This document shows positions 8,765 through 17,408 of a stretch of 64,000 nucleotides of DNA, one piece after another. Position numbers and translations under genes: made by a program. The notes beneath the pieces were generated by a model. It saw only the letters and a program-made list of their open reading frames with translations, was not told where the DNA came from and searched no databases. The stretch spans positions 406,001 to 470,000 of the forward strand of contig NZ_CP016537.2 in the NCBI RefSeq assembly GCF_001687585.2, in the 5' to 3' direction. This stretch comes from Planococcus halocryophilus (lineage in GTDB: Bacteria; Bacillota; Bacilli; Bacillales_A; Planococcaceae). Each line of letters starts with the position of its first letter. Position 1 is the stretch's first letter.

Positions 8765-9496
8765 ATGATTTGGCTGAGTTTTATTTTTGCTCTTGGATTT
8801 GTTTCAATTCATCTATTTTCAAAAAGCTTAAAGCTAATGAAAGTGTTGCCGCGAAGTCGTTTCCTCTCAGTAGCAGGTGGAATATCGGTTGCTTATGTTT
8901 TTTTGCATTTATTGCCAGAATTGAGTGTCTTTCAAAAGAATTTACAAGGAGAGCTTAAAAACAGTGGACTACTTTTTATAGAGAGTCATATCTATTTAAT
9001 TGCTATGATTGGCTTAGTGGTTTTTTATGCTTTGGAAAATTCAGTTAAAGTCTCAAAAAAGAAAAGCAAGCATGTAGAAAAACCGAAAGCGGCAATAGGT
9101 GTTTTCTGGCTTCATATTGTCTCTTTTACACTTTACAACGGTATCATTGGCTATTTATTGGTCAGAGAAGAGTACGAAAATTCTTGGGGTATGACATTGT
9201 TTTTTATTGCGATGGGTGTGCACTTTATAACGAATGACAAAGGGTTGCGTGCGACTCATCTAGAAGATTACGATCGATACGGCAGGTGGCTATTAGCTGC
9301 TGCAATTTTGATTGGATGGGGAATCGGAGCTTTTACTGAAGTTCATGAATGGATAATCTCAATGCTCACGGCTTTCTTAGTTGGAGGCGTTATTTTGAAT
9401 GTCTTAAAAGAAGAGTTGCCGGAAGAAAGAGAAAGCAGCTTACTGGCCTTTTGTACGGGGTTAATTTCTTATTCAATTTTATTATTGCTTTTATAA
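8765..9496 (+). CDS. ZIP-like polytopic membrane protein lacking metal motifs
   Basis: 243 residues with seven or eight hydrophobic segments. The ATG at 8765 is used because GAAGGAG lies 7 nt upstream; the TTG at 8759 is too close. The HLLPEL segment in TM2 and the closing GGVILNVLKEELP block look like ZIP metal transporters. The TM4/TM5 HNxPEG-type motifs are replaced by LYNGIIGYLL and VHFITNDKG, so most metal ligands are absent. It is probably a degenerate ZIP relative with an altered substrate or a non-transport role. No close neighbour suggests its job. Confidence 0.6.
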   Translation: MIWLSFIFALGFVSIHLFSKSLKLMKVLPRSRFLSVAGGISVAYVFLHLLPELSVFQKNLQGELKNSGLLFIESHIYLIAMIGLVVFYALENSVKVSKKKSKHVEKPKAAIGVFWLHIVSFTLYNGIIGYLLVREEYENSWGMTLFFIAMGVHFITNDKGLRATHLEDYDRYGRWLLAAAILIGWGIGAFTEVHEWIISMLTAFLVGGVILNVLKEELPEERESSLLAFCTGLISYSILLLLL

Positions 9497-9513
9497 AGTG
9501 AAAAAATATTTTA

Positions 9514-9543
9514 ATGACAAATAAGAGAATCTTTTGGTATAAT
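9514..9543 (+). promoter_or_regulatory. Sigma-A promoter for the 56-residue gene
   Basis: ATGACA (9514-9519), an 18-bp spacer and TATAAT (9538-9543). A second TATAAT lies at 9552-9557. It gives a leader of about 55 nt before the ATG at 9606. Confidence 0.6.
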
Positions 9544-9605
9544 ATACTCACTATAATAGGTAATAAAGCATGTGTTAAAACGGCTTACCTTAAAGGGTGT
9601 TTATA

Positions 9606-9776
9606 ATGATTACTGAAGAAGAATTAGCCATTTTCGAGTATGAATTGACAAAGTTAATGGAAGAATATCGAAAATGCGTGGATCAGTCTTTAAAAAAGAA
9701 AATACAAGAAGATATGGCTTGGTTAAAGACGGTCATTTTTTCAACAGGTTCTTATGAACAAACCATTGAAAATTAG
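9606..9776 (+). CDS. Small acidic/basic protein of 56 residues, unknown
   Basis: MITEEELAIFEYELTKLMEE begins a 56-residue frame that is highly charged and predicted helical. It contains KKKIQEDMAWLKTVIF near the middle and a single Cys. AAAGGGTG lies about 8 nt before the ATG and a good sigma-A promoter stands upstream, which is why I call it coding despite its size. No signal peptide or membrane segment. I do not recognise the family. It precedes cydDC by about 180 bp, but the stretch between has its own promoter-like sequence. Confidence 0.6.
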   Translation: MITEEELAIFEYELTKLMEEYRKCVDQSLKKKIQEDMAWLKTVIFSTGSYEQTIEN

Positions 9777-9953
9777 TGATTTTAAATCTGCGGCGTATTA
9801 TTGCTAGCAGATTTTTTTGTGGACAAAAGATATAGATTTGTGAACAGAGCTGTAACAAAACATCTTGAAAATCCTTTAAACGTGGGCAATCGACGGGGGT
9901 TTCCTTAAAGGATGCTTTATAATAGAGGGAGATAAAGCAGAGGAGCGAATGGC

Positions 9954-11678
9954 ATGAACGATTTAAAACAGTTGGCATTTCAACGAAAAAACACAATGAC
10001 ATTTTTAGTCGTGATGTCGATTTTAAAAGGACTTGCCACAATTGGTCAGGCCTTGTTTTTCGTGATGATTGCAGATCGGGTTTTTCTTCAGAACGCTACT
10101 TTTGAAAGTTTAATCCCACTTTTTGGTGGCTTATTGATATCGATTTTGCTGCGAGCAGGATCGGGATATGCCTTAGGTAAAGCGGGAGTCAATTTAGCTT
10201 CCGATGTAAAAAACGAATTTCGAAATACGTTAATCCAATCATTTGCTAGAAATCCATTGCTCACGGCAGCTCAAGGTCAGTCGGGTCAGAAAGTCAGTTT
10301 GTTAATGGATTCTGTAGATGAAATAGACGGTTTCTTTAGTAAATACATTCCTCAGATGATTCAAACGTATATGATCCCTGTAATTTTGCTAGGTGTAATT
10401 TTTGCGCAAAACTGGACAAGTGGGATCATTATTTTAATTACCGCACCATTTATTCCGGTTTTCATGGCATTGGTAGGAAAAGGAACGAAGAAAAAAGCCG
10501 ATGAAAAAATGGAGCAACTCAACCGTTTTTCTGGTACTTTTTTAGATGTTTTACAAGGACTTTCAACACTGAAGCTGTTTGGACAAGCTGAAAAGCAGCA
10601 GCAAGCTATTAAGAAAAGTAGTTTGAGTTTTCGAGACTCGACGATGGAGGTATTAAAATCTGCATTTCTTTCTTCTTTAATGCTTGAGTATATTTCCATG
10701 TTAAGCATCGGAATTGTTGCACTAGAAATAGGACTTCGACTCGTTGTATTCGATAATATTAGCTTTTTCACAGCATTTTTCATATTGATCTTAGTGCCCG
10801 ATTTCTTTAATCTATTAAAAGATTTCGGTAGTGCTTTTCATACGGCGCGCGGGAGTGTATCAGCCGCAAAACAATTAACTTCTGAACTAGAGAAACCGAA
10901 TGTTGATTTGACTTGGGGAAAAGAAACGATGGCGCAAGAGCCCCCTCACTTATCATTAGAACAACTATCTTTTCAATACGGAGAAGGATTTTCGTTAGCT
11001 CCGCTCAATGTAGAAATTCCTCCTTATAGTCAAGTGGCGATTGTCGGGAAAAGTGGTTCAGGAAAAACGACATTAATGCATCTAGTAGCGGGACTTTTAC
11101 CGCAAAGCGAAGGTCGTTTCTATGTAAATGGTGTCGCTCGAGAAAATATTAGTGAAACATCTTGGTTCGATCAATTAAGTTACATTTCGCAACACCCGTA
11201 TCTTTTTGCCGGCACCATTCGGGAAAATATAAAAATGGGTGTCGCAGGTGACGTGAGTGATGAAGAAGTGCTAGCAGCCGCAAAAAAAGCAGGTATTGCT
11301 GAAATGGTATCGACGCTTGAAAAAGGATTTGAAACCCCCATAGGTGAAGCTGGCCGCGGTTTGTCTGGTGGAGAAAAGCAGCGAATTGCAATTGCACGGG
11401 CTTTCTTGAAAAAGCCGTCGCTTATTTTATTTGATGAGCCAACAACGGGACTAGATTTACAAACCGAGAAAATTTTGCAAGATTCACTACATGATTTGCA
11501 AAAAACTTCGACCGTTATTACGGTTGCTCATCGCCTGCACACCATTAAAGGCGCGGATATCATCTTATTTCTAGATGATGGCAAACTGGATGCGACCGGA
11601 AATCATGATGAGCTATTGGAAACTTATATGCCTTACGAAGAAATGCTTGCAGCACAGCAAGGAGGTGGCTTGCAATGA
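9954..11678 (+). CDS. cydD: Heterodimeric ABC exporter CydDC, subunit CydD
   Basis: A 574-residue fused permease-ATPase. Six membrane segments (about 17-300) are followed by an ATPase with Walker A GKSGSGKT (about 364), signature LSGGEKQR (about 469) and Walker B LILFDEPT (about 492). CydDC exports thiols or handles haem, and is needed to assemble cytochrome bd oxidase and periplasmic cytochromes. Its stop overlaps the cydC start by 4 nt. A TATAAT is at 9918-9923 and GAGGAG precedes the ATG. No cydA or cydB is found in the window. Confidence 0.88.
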   Translation: MNDLKQLAFQRKNTMTFLVVMSILKGLATIGQALFFVMIADRVFLQNATFESLIPLFGGLLISILLRAGSGYALGKAGVNLASDVKNEFRNTLIQSFARNPLLTAAQGQSGQKVSLLMDSVDEIDGFFSKYIPQMIQTYMIPVILLGVIFAQNWTSGIIILITAPFIPVFMALVGKGTKKKADEKMEQLNRFSGTFLDVLQGLSTLKLFGQAEKQQQAIKKSSLSFRDSTMEVLKSAFLSSLMLEYISMLSIGIVALEIGLRLVVFDNISFFTAFFILILVPDFFNLLKDFGSAFHTARGSVSAAKQLTSELEKPNVDLTWGKETMAQEPPHLSLEQLSFQYGEGFSLAPLNVEIPPYSQVAIVGKSGSGKTTLMHLVAGLLPQSEGRFYVNGVARENISETSWFDQLSYISQHPYLFAGTIRENIKMGVAGDVSDEEVLAAAKKAGIAEMVSTLEKGFETPIGEAGRGLSGGEKQRIAIARAFLKKPSLILFDEPTTGLDLQTEKILQDSLHDLQKTSTVITVAHRLHTIKGADIILFLDDGKLDATGNHDELLETYMPYEEMLAAQQGGGLQ

Positions 11679-13381
11679 GTGATTTAAAAGATATTTTGAA
11701 ATTGACGCTTCTTGAAAAAAAGGATGTGTTAATTGCCATTTTTTTCGGGTTTTTAGCAGGTATTGCAAGTGTCGCGTTAATGGGATCAAGTGGTTATTTG
11801 ATTTCAAAAGCCGCCTTAACCTCTCAAATGACGACGCTCGTAGTCATGGCAGCTTGTTTGAAATTATTTGGTTTCGCATCGGCGTTGAGCCGTTACGGAG
11901 AGCGTTTGTATTCTCACCGAGCGACATTTACCATGCTGAGTCATTTAAGAGTATCGTTTTTTGAACGCTTGTCCCCACTTGCACCAGGGATTTTTAGTAA
12001 GTATCGAAGCGGTGATTTATTGTCGCGAATTGTTGGGGATGTTGAAAGTTTACAAAACTTTTTACTGCGCGTATTTTACCCGCCAGTGGTACTCGGCATC
12101 GTGTTTTTAAGTGCAGTTTTCTTTACTTCGTTCTTCTCATTAGGTATTGCGATAGTGATTTTTATCGGAATGTTGTTGACTGTTGTAGTGGTTCCAGCAC
12201 TTTTCGCTAGTAGAAAACGTCGTGCAGATGGACAAGTGAGAGCACAGCGAGGAAATTTGGCAATTGAAGCAACTGAGTTTCTTTATGGATTCCGAGATTT
12301 GAAAATTCATCAACAACTTGATGCAAAAGAACAGCAATTGAATAATGACGCAGTTAAATACAACGAAGGACAACGAAAAGAAGGTCTAGAAGAAAACTTG
12401 GCACAGTCCATTAATGCATTTGTCGCTTTACTCGTTTCCTTTTTTGTTTTAGGTGTAGGTGCTTATTTTGTCGCAGCTGGTGAACTAAATGGCTTGTATT
12501 TGGCAATGCTTGTGATGATTTCGATTGCGGCTTTTGAAAACGTTGCACCAATGGCAGCTTTTCCGACATACTTTGAAGAAAGTCGGAAAGCGGCTGTTCG
12601 TTTAGAAGAGATTGTAGCTGAACCTACTTTGTCGCAAGGAGCTGGCCAGATGCCGAGTGGACCGCTTGATATAAGGCTAGAAGACGCATCTTTTCAATAT
12701 CCAGGCGAAAATAGCTTGGCAGTCGATGGCGTATCTCTTCGCTTAAAGCCAGGTACAAAAACGGCAATAGTCGGACCAAGTGGTTCAGGGAAATCGACAT
12801 TAATGCAATTGCTGCTAAATGTTTTCCCGCTCAACCAAGGACAATTATCAATCGGTGGAAAACCTGTCGAGACACTCAAACAAGAAGCGATTTGGCAAGA
12901 AATGAATATTGTTTTGCAAGAAAACCATTTCTTTTATGGAACAATTCATAGCAATTTATTGATTGCGAATCCAGCGGTAACAGATGAGCAAATGATTCAA
13001 GTATTAACTAAAGTTCAACTAGATATACTTCCTTTGACTATGACGGTGGAAGAAAAAGGTCAGAATTTATCTGGTGGCCAAAAACAACGGCTAGCAATTG
13101 CACGTGCTATGTTAAGAGGGAAATCACTATGGCTTCTGGATGAACCGGTATCTTCTGTAGATAGTTTGACAGCACAAGTCATTTATCAACAGATGTTTCA
13201 GCAAAACAAAGGCGATTTGTTTGTCATCATCAGTCATGATTTAGCAGGACTTGAAAATATGGATCAGATTGTCGTTATGGAAAAAGGGCGTATCGTAGAA
13301 AGTGGTTCGTACGACGAGTTGATGGAGAAAAAAGCTTACTTCTATCAACTTAAAGCAATTGAGAATAGCGTATTTTCTTAA
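11675..13381 (+). CDS. cydC: Heterodimeric ABC exporter CydDC, subunit CydC
   Basis: 568 residues with six membrane segments, then an ATPase with Walker A GPSGSGKST (about 365), signature LSGGQKQR (about 464) and WLLDEP (about 485). The N-terminal SSGYLISKAA and LKLFGFASALSRYGERL segments are typical of CydC, which forms an obligate heterodimer with CydD. AAGGAGG lies inside the end of cydD and the ATGA overlap couples translation. Assignment to CydDC rests on order and sequence character together. Confidence 0.88.
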   Translation: MSDLKDILKLTLLEKKDVLIAIFFGFLAGIASVALMGSSGYLISKAALTSQMTTLVVMAACLKLFGFASALSRYGERLYSHRATFTMLSHLRVSFFERLSPLAPGIFSKYRSGDLLSRIVGDVESLQNFLLRVFYPPVVLGIVFLSAVFFTSFFSLGIAIVIFIGMLLTVVVVPALFASRKRRADGQVRAQRGNLAIEATEFLYGFRDLKIHQQLDAKEQQLNNDAVKYNEGQRKEGLEENLAQSINAFVALLVSFFVLGVGAYFVAAGELNGLYLAMLVMISIAAFENVAPMAAFPTYFEESRKAAVRLEEIVAEPTLSQGAGQMPSGPLDIRLEDASFQYPGENSLAVDGVSLRLKPGTKTAIVGPSGSGKSTLMQLLLNVFPLNQGQLSIGGKPVETLKQEAIWQEMNIVLQENHFFYGTIHSNLLIANPAVTDEQMIQVLTKVQLDILPLTMTVEEKGQNLSGGQKQRLAIARAMLRGKSLWLLDEPVSSVDSLTAQVIYQQMFQQNKGDLFVIISHDLAGLENMDQIVVMEKGRIVESGSYDELMEKKAYFYQLKAIENSVFS

Positions 13382-13390
13382 CAGAAAAGA

Positions 13391-13513
13391 AGAAACAGCC
13401 GTTTAGATTCGACAGGCATAAGACAGGTCAACAGAGTGGCGTTTTTTGCCACGTAGTTGGAATGGCTTATGTCCCGAGAATTTGGCTGTTGGAGCCTAGA
13501 CTGAAAAGTAGAA
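13391..13513 (-). repeat. Diverged copy of the 121-bp structured repeat
   Basis: This stretch matches the reverse complement of the tandem units at 44901-45142: GATTCGACaGGCATAAGAC, the GTGGCGTT..TTGCCAC hairpin, GGCTTATG and TTGGAGCCT all recur in order. The outer helix here is AACAGCC/GGCTGTT where the other copies have GCGCCC/GGGCGC, so the pairing is kept while the sequence changes. Confidence 0.8.
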
Positions 13514-13549
13514 AAGCCCCGTCGCGCATTTTTCGCGACGGGGCTTTTT
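13512..13549. terminator. Strong bidirectional terminator
   Basis: AAAAGCCCCGTCGCG (13512-13526) pairs with CGCGACGGGGCTTTT (13534-13548). It ends cydC or the leftward gene at 13576, or both. Confidence 0.85.
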
Positions 13550-13575
13550 AATATCTCGTTTAGTATCCACTAACT

Positions 13576-13806
13576 TTACTTCAATAGCAGGTTTTCATCT
13601 TTTTTAGCATCTTCTAACTTCATTTGCTCAAGCTCTAGGCGCATTTTTTGTGTTTCAATAACAAAGTTGTCGTGCTTTAGTTTCTCCAACTCCAACTCAT
13701 TTTCAATCATCTTACTTTTAAGCTTTGTTTGGCTTTGTAAGTGGGCAGTGATAATGCCAGCTAGTGGAATTGAAAAGACCATAATAACGGCAATCATGCC
13801 AGTCAT
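13576..13806 (-). CDS. Small membrane protein with coiled-coil tail (PspB-like layout)
   Basis: 76 residues beginning MTGMIAVIMVFSIPLAGIIT, one membrane helix, then a highly charged heptad-patterned tail (LELEKLKHDNF..LELEQMKLEDA) predicted to form a coiled coil. GGAGTGAGG precedes the ATG at 13806. A longer frame from 13842 has no ribosome site, and its start overlaps a TATAAT. The architecture resembles PspB of the phage-shock system, but no PspA or PspC is nearby. It is divergent from des, so it may respond to membrane state; that is inference. Confidence 0.6.
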   Translation of the reverse strand: MTGMIAVIMVFSIPLAGIITAHLQSQTKLKSKMIENELELEKLKHDNFVIETQKMRLELEQMKLEDAKKDENLLLK

Positions 13807-13892
13807 ACGCCTCACTCCGTTCTGATTTTTCTGTCTATTCATATTATACGCGTATCGCTTGTGATTTTAAAGAAGGAGATAGTAAGAAATAC

Positions 13893-13906
13893 ATGACAAC
13901 TGTCAT
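13893..13906. promoter_or_regulatory. Candidate DesR operator upstream of des
   Basis: ATGACA-AC-TGTCAT is an almost perfect dyad about 107 nt before the des ATG, in the divergent region between des and the small membrane gene. DesR is known to bind upstream of des; assigning this dyad to it is inference. Confidence 0.45.
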
Positions 13907-14012
13907 ATAGAAATATAGACGTTTGTGTCTTATATGCTTGCGTGTTTCTCGTTAAGATAAGGTTAATAAGTTATTCGGACCGAAAAAGTCCGTCTAAGGA
14001 GGAAGACAAGAC

Positions 14013-15032
14013 ATGAGCAGAGAAAAAACAGCACAATTACGCAAGTTTGTCGCCCCATTTGAAAAAGCAGATGTAAAAGCAAGTGTCAGACAATTAGTAA
14101 ATACAATACCCCCTTTTATCTTAGCTTGGTTTTTAGCTTATCAAGCACTTGATGTTTCAATTTGGCTGACAATCGCATTGTCAACAGTAGCAGCAGCATT
14201 CGTTATTCGTACGTTTATCATTTTCCACGATTGTACACATGGTTCGTTTTTCAAAAATAAAAAAGCGAATGCTATTGTTGGTACGATTACAGGAATCATG
14301 ACTCTTTTCGCTTACGAAAAGTGGAAACGTGAACACTCGATTCACCATGCATCAAGTGGGAACTTAGATAAGCGCGGAGTTGGCGATATCTGGGTTATGA
14401 CAATCGAAGAATATGTAGAAGCATCAAAATGGGAACGTTTCAAATACCGTATGTACCGCAATCCACTAGTTATGTTCGGAGTTGGTCCATTATTCCTTGT
14501 CTTGATTTCAAGTCGTTTCAACCGCAAAGATGCACGCAAAAAAGAACGCAATAACACGTATTTGATCAATATTTCTTTAGTAGTCATTTATTCACTATTA
14601 ATTTTGGCGATTGGTTGGCAGGCATTCTTGATCGTACAAGGTACGACTATGTTTGTAGCTGGAGCTTTCGGAATTTGGTTGTTCTATGTACAACACACAT
14701 TCGAAGATTCGTATTTTGAAGATGAAAACGAGTGGGATTATGTAAAAGCGGCAATAGAAGGAAGTTCATATTACCAACTTCCAAAAGTATTGCAATGGGT
14801 AACTGGAAATATCGGCTTCCACCACGTGCATCACTTGAGCCCGCGTGTGCCAAACTACAACTTGGAAAAAGCGCATGTATCTTCACCACCACTTCAACAA
14901 GCAACTACAATTGATATTAAATCGAGTCTTAAATCGTTGAGCTATAAATTGTACGATGCACCAAATAAAACATTCGTTACATTTGGTGATATCAAACATT
15001 TACTAAGTGAGTCAAAAACGGTTGAACAATAA
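14013..15032 (+). CDS. des: Membrane phospholipid fatty-acid desaturase
   Basis: A 339-residue integral membrane di-iron desaturase. Three histidine boxes are present: HDCTH (residues 72-76), HSIHH (about 108-112) and HHVHH (about 270-274), between pairs of membrane helices. The B. subtilis homologue inserts a delta-5 double bond into acyl chains of membrane lipids after cold shock. CTAAGGAGGAAG precedes the ATG. desK and desR follow after the terminator at 15046, so the whole module for sensing and restoring membrane fluidity is present in the Bacillus order. Confidence 0.92.
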   Translation: MSREKTAQLRKFVAPFEKADVKASVRQLVNTIPPFILAWFLAYQALDVSIWLTIALSTVAAAFVIRTFIIFHDCTHGSFFKNKKANAIVGTITGIMTLFAYEKWKREHSIHHASSGNLDKRGVGDIWVMTIEEYVEASKWERFKYRMYRNPLVMFGVGPLFLVLISSRFNRKDARKKERNNTYLINISLVVIYSLLILAIGWQAFLIVQGTTMFVAGAFGIWLFYVQHTFEDSYFEDENEWDYVKAAIEGSSYYQLPKVLQWVTGNIGFHHVHHLSPRVPNYNLEKAHVSSPPLQQATTIDIKSSLKSLSYKLYDAPNKTFVTFGDIKHLLSESKTVEQ

Positions 15033-15045
15033 AGAAATGAGGGGG

Positions 15046-15073
15046 AACCATTCTTAACTGAATGGTTTTTTCT
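15046..15073 (+). terminator. Rho-independent terminator after des
   Basis: AACCATTC (15046-15053), loop TTAACT, GAATGGTT (15060-15067), then a T-run. It separates the abundant des message from desKR and probably lets some read-through. Confidence 0.8.
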
Positions 15074-15122
15074 TTTGTGCATTATTTGCTATGATTGAAT
15101 AACTAAGAAAGAGGAGGACCTT

Positions 15123-16259
15123 ATGCAAAGTTGGTATCAAATATTCCCTAAAAATCCATGGTTGAGTCTATACGCCTGGGTTATCTTTTGTATTTTGCCT
15201 TTCTTCTTTATCTTTCGTTCTTCATCGATGACGGATTTTATTTTTGGCATTTTGCTCTTATTAATGTTCTTTATTGCGTATAGATTGTCTTTTAATTCTA
15301 AAACTGGCTTTGTATTCGTATGGGTGAGTTTTGAGATGGCCATAAATATCGGAATGATAATTCTGTTTGGCTATGTGTACCTTTCCATTTTTGTGGCATT
15401 TTTCATAGGGAATTTACGCAATAAGGTAGGCTTTTTCATTATTTATGGTCTCCATATTGGATTAACGATTACGGCCGTGGTATTTGGCTTTTTTGAGCAT
15501 AGTGAATTGTACATTTCCCAGTTACCGTTTATTGTGCTGAGTATATTGGGTGTTATTCTCTTGCCATTCAATACGTATAATCGTAATAAGCGTGAAAAGC
15601 TCGAAGGTCAGCTTGAAGATGCTAATAAACGAATTTCCCAGCTGGTAATCATTGAAGAGCGTGAGCGAATTGCTCGTGACTTACATGATACATTGGGGCA
15701 AAAATTATCATTGATTGGTTTGAAAAGTGATTTAGCTGGAAAACTGATTTACCGCAATCCAGAATCTGCTTTAAATGAAATAAACGATGTGAGACAAACA
15801 GCCCGTACAGCATTAAAAGAAGTACGTGAACTCGTTTCGAATATGCGTGGTACTAAACTCGATGAAGAACTCTTGCGTGTGCAACAGATTTTAAAAGCTG
15901 CAGAAATTGACTTTGTTTTTTATGGTTCAACACAGTTAACGAATACGCCGCTCTTAGTGGAAAATGTTGTGAGTATGTGTTTGAAAGAAGCCGTAACAAA
16001 TGTGGTGAAACACAGTGGCGCATCACGCTGCAGTATATTAATCAAGCAAAACCCTGAAGAGCTTCTTGTTCAAGTTCAAGATAACGGGGAGGGATTTCCA
16101 GAAGGAAATACATCCTTACAAGGGAATGGCTTGGCAGGAATGCGAGAGCGTTTAGAATTTGTGAACGGATCGGTGGATATTAAAGTAATGGATGGTACTA
16201 CCTTAAATATTAGAGTTCCGAATGTAATTCTCTATAGTTCAAAGGGGGATATGAAATGA
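15123..16259 (+). CDS. desK: Membrane-thickness sensor histidine kinase DesK
   Basis: 378 residues. Four or five membrane helices (about 15-150) are followed by a coiled linker and a HisKA_3 domain with the motif ERERIARDLHDTLG. The phospho-acceptor is His188, the same number as in B. subtilis DesK. The GHKL ATPase has DNGEGFPEG and GNGLAGMRER. DesK senses membrane order and switches between kinase and phosphatase states towards DesR. GAGGAGG precedes the ATG. The gene overlaps desR by 4 nt. Confidence 0.9.
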   Translation: MQSWYQIFPKNPWLSLYAWVIFCILPFFFIFRSSSMTDFIFGILLLLMFFIAYRLSFNSKTGFVFVWVSFEMAINIGMIILFGYVYLSIFVAFFIGNLRNKVGFFIIYGLHIGLTITAVVFGFFEHSELYISQLPFIVLSILGVILLPFNTYNRNKREKLEGQLEDANKRISQLVIIEERERIARDLHDTLGQKLSLIGLKSDLAGKLIYRNPESALNEINDVRQTARTALKEVRELVSNMRGTKLDEELLRVQQILKAAEIDFVFYGSTQLTNTPLLVENVVSMCLKEAVTNVVKHSGASRCSILIKQNPEELLVQVQDNGEGFPEGNTSLQGNGLAGMRERLEFVNGSVDIKVMDGTTLNIRVPNVILYSSKGDMK

Positions 16260-16855
16260 TTCGAATTGTATTGGCGGAAGATCAGCGTATGATGTTGGGG
16301 GCTTTAGGCTCATTACTCGATTTAGAAGAAGATATGGAAGTAGTAGGTAAAGCGGCTAATGGAGAAGAAGTAATCGAGCTCGTCGAAAATCTACAGCCTG
16401 ATATTTGCATCATGGATATTGAAATGCCGTTAAAAAGTGGATTAGACGCTGCGGAAATTTTGAAAGACCATACGTGCAAAATCATTATTTTGACTACGTT
16501 TGCCCGCTCTGGATATTTTGAGCGCGCTAGAAAAGCTGGGGTCAGTGGATACTTATTAAAAGATAGTCCAAGTGAAGATTTGGCTACTTCGATTCGTACA
16601 ATTATGTCTGGTCGCCGAATTTATGCCCCAGAATTGGTGGATTTGGCTTATGCTGACGAAAATCCATTAACCGATCGGGAAAAGCAAGTAATGGAACTGA
16701 TTGCCGAAGGTCGCAGCACAAAAGAGATTGCAAAGGAATTATTTATAACAACGGGTACAGTGAGAAACTATATTTCAACCATTTTGGATAAACTTGAAGT
16801 TGGAAATCGAATTGAAGCCATTTCTCGTTTCAAAGAAAAAGGCTGGTTTAAATAA
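16256..16855 (+). CDS. desR: NarL-family response regulator DesR
   Basis: A 199-residue regulator. The receiver domain has acidic residues D9-Q10 near the N-terminus, phospho-acceptor Asp54 in CIMDIEMP, and Lys in LKDSPSED. The LuxR/NarL helix-turn-helix begins PLTDREKQVMELIAEG, with the recognition part TTGTVRNYISTILDKL. Phosphorylated DesR activates des. Asp54 agrees with the B. subtilis numbering. The ATGA overlap with desK gives coupled translation. Confidence 0.92.
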   Translation: MIRIVLAEDQRMMLGALGSLLDLEEDMEVVGKAANGEEVIELVENLQPDICIMDIEMPLKSGLDAAEILKDHTCKIIILTTFARSGYFERARKAGVSGYLLKDSPSEDLATSIRTIMSGRRIYAPELVDLAYADENPLTDREKQVMELIAEGRSTKEIAKELFITTGTVRNYISTILDKLEVGNRIEAISRFKEKGWFK

Positions 16856-16888
16856 AATGCCGCTGTCGACTGACAGCGGCATTTTACT
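16854..16888. terminator. Bidirectional terminator
   Basis: AAAATGCCGCTGTC (16854-16867), loop GACT, GACAGCGGCATTTT (16872-16885). It lies between desR and the convergent gene at 16898. Confidence 0.88.
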
Positions 16889-16897
16889 GTTTTTTAA

Positions 16898-17260
16898 TCA
16901 TTCATAAAGCGTATCTGACAAAGAGCCGTCTTCCGTATAAATGTGAAGTTCACCGTGGTTTTTGTTGACATAACGCTTGGCTTCTCCCATAAGACTTTCT
17001 TTCGTTTCTTCACTTAAAATGGCTTTTTTACTATCTTTTTTCTTTAACTGCCATCCTTCATCGTGTTTTTTTATTTCGTAGATTGGCCGCTCCTCATCAC
17101 TGTTTTCAGTTTTTTTGGCTTGTTCTAAAGCAATCGGGATCGCGCGACTTTCTTCATAGCCATCGCGAAGCAATGCATTAGCAATCTCGATTGCTTTATC
17201 ACGGACATCAGCGGTAAGGTTTTTAAACGAAGCTGGGTAGTCTTTTTGGTTCCATGGCAT
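16898..17260 (-). CDS. DUF2188-type small protein
   Basis: 120 residues starting MPWNQKDYPASFKNL. The N-terminal half resembles the short segment found in ChaB-like proteins (PASFKNLTADVRDKAIEIANALL and a REAIPIALEQAKK-like helix). The C-terminal half (EGWQLKKKDSKKAIL..AKRYVNKNHGELHIYTEDG) is the DUF2188 fold. The ATG at 17260 is chosen because AAGGAGG lies 10 nt upstream; the longer reading has no ribosome site. Function unknown; cytoplasmic, and often linked to stress in relatives. Confidence 0.75.
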   Translation of the reverse strand: MPWNQKDYPASFKNLTADVRDKAIEIANALLRDGYEESRAIPIALEQAKKTENSDEERPIYEIKKHDEGWQLKKKDSKKAILSEETKESLMGEAKRYVNKNHGELHIYTEDGSLSDTLYE

Positions 17261-17408
17261 CAAAAATCGCCTCCTTATCACCGCATTCCCATTTGAAATT
17301 ATTATAAAACTAAAAAAGAGGATTTTTTGCAAATGTCTAGAATCTTACCTTAAGAAGACTTTTAATATATGTCAAGAATGTTACAATGTTAAATAAGGAG
17401 GGGATAAA

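Noticed and set aside
9836..9856. Rex-type operator before cydD
   Set aside because: TTGTGAAC is a good half-site, but the partner GTAACAA is at the wrong spacing and does not match TTCACAA.
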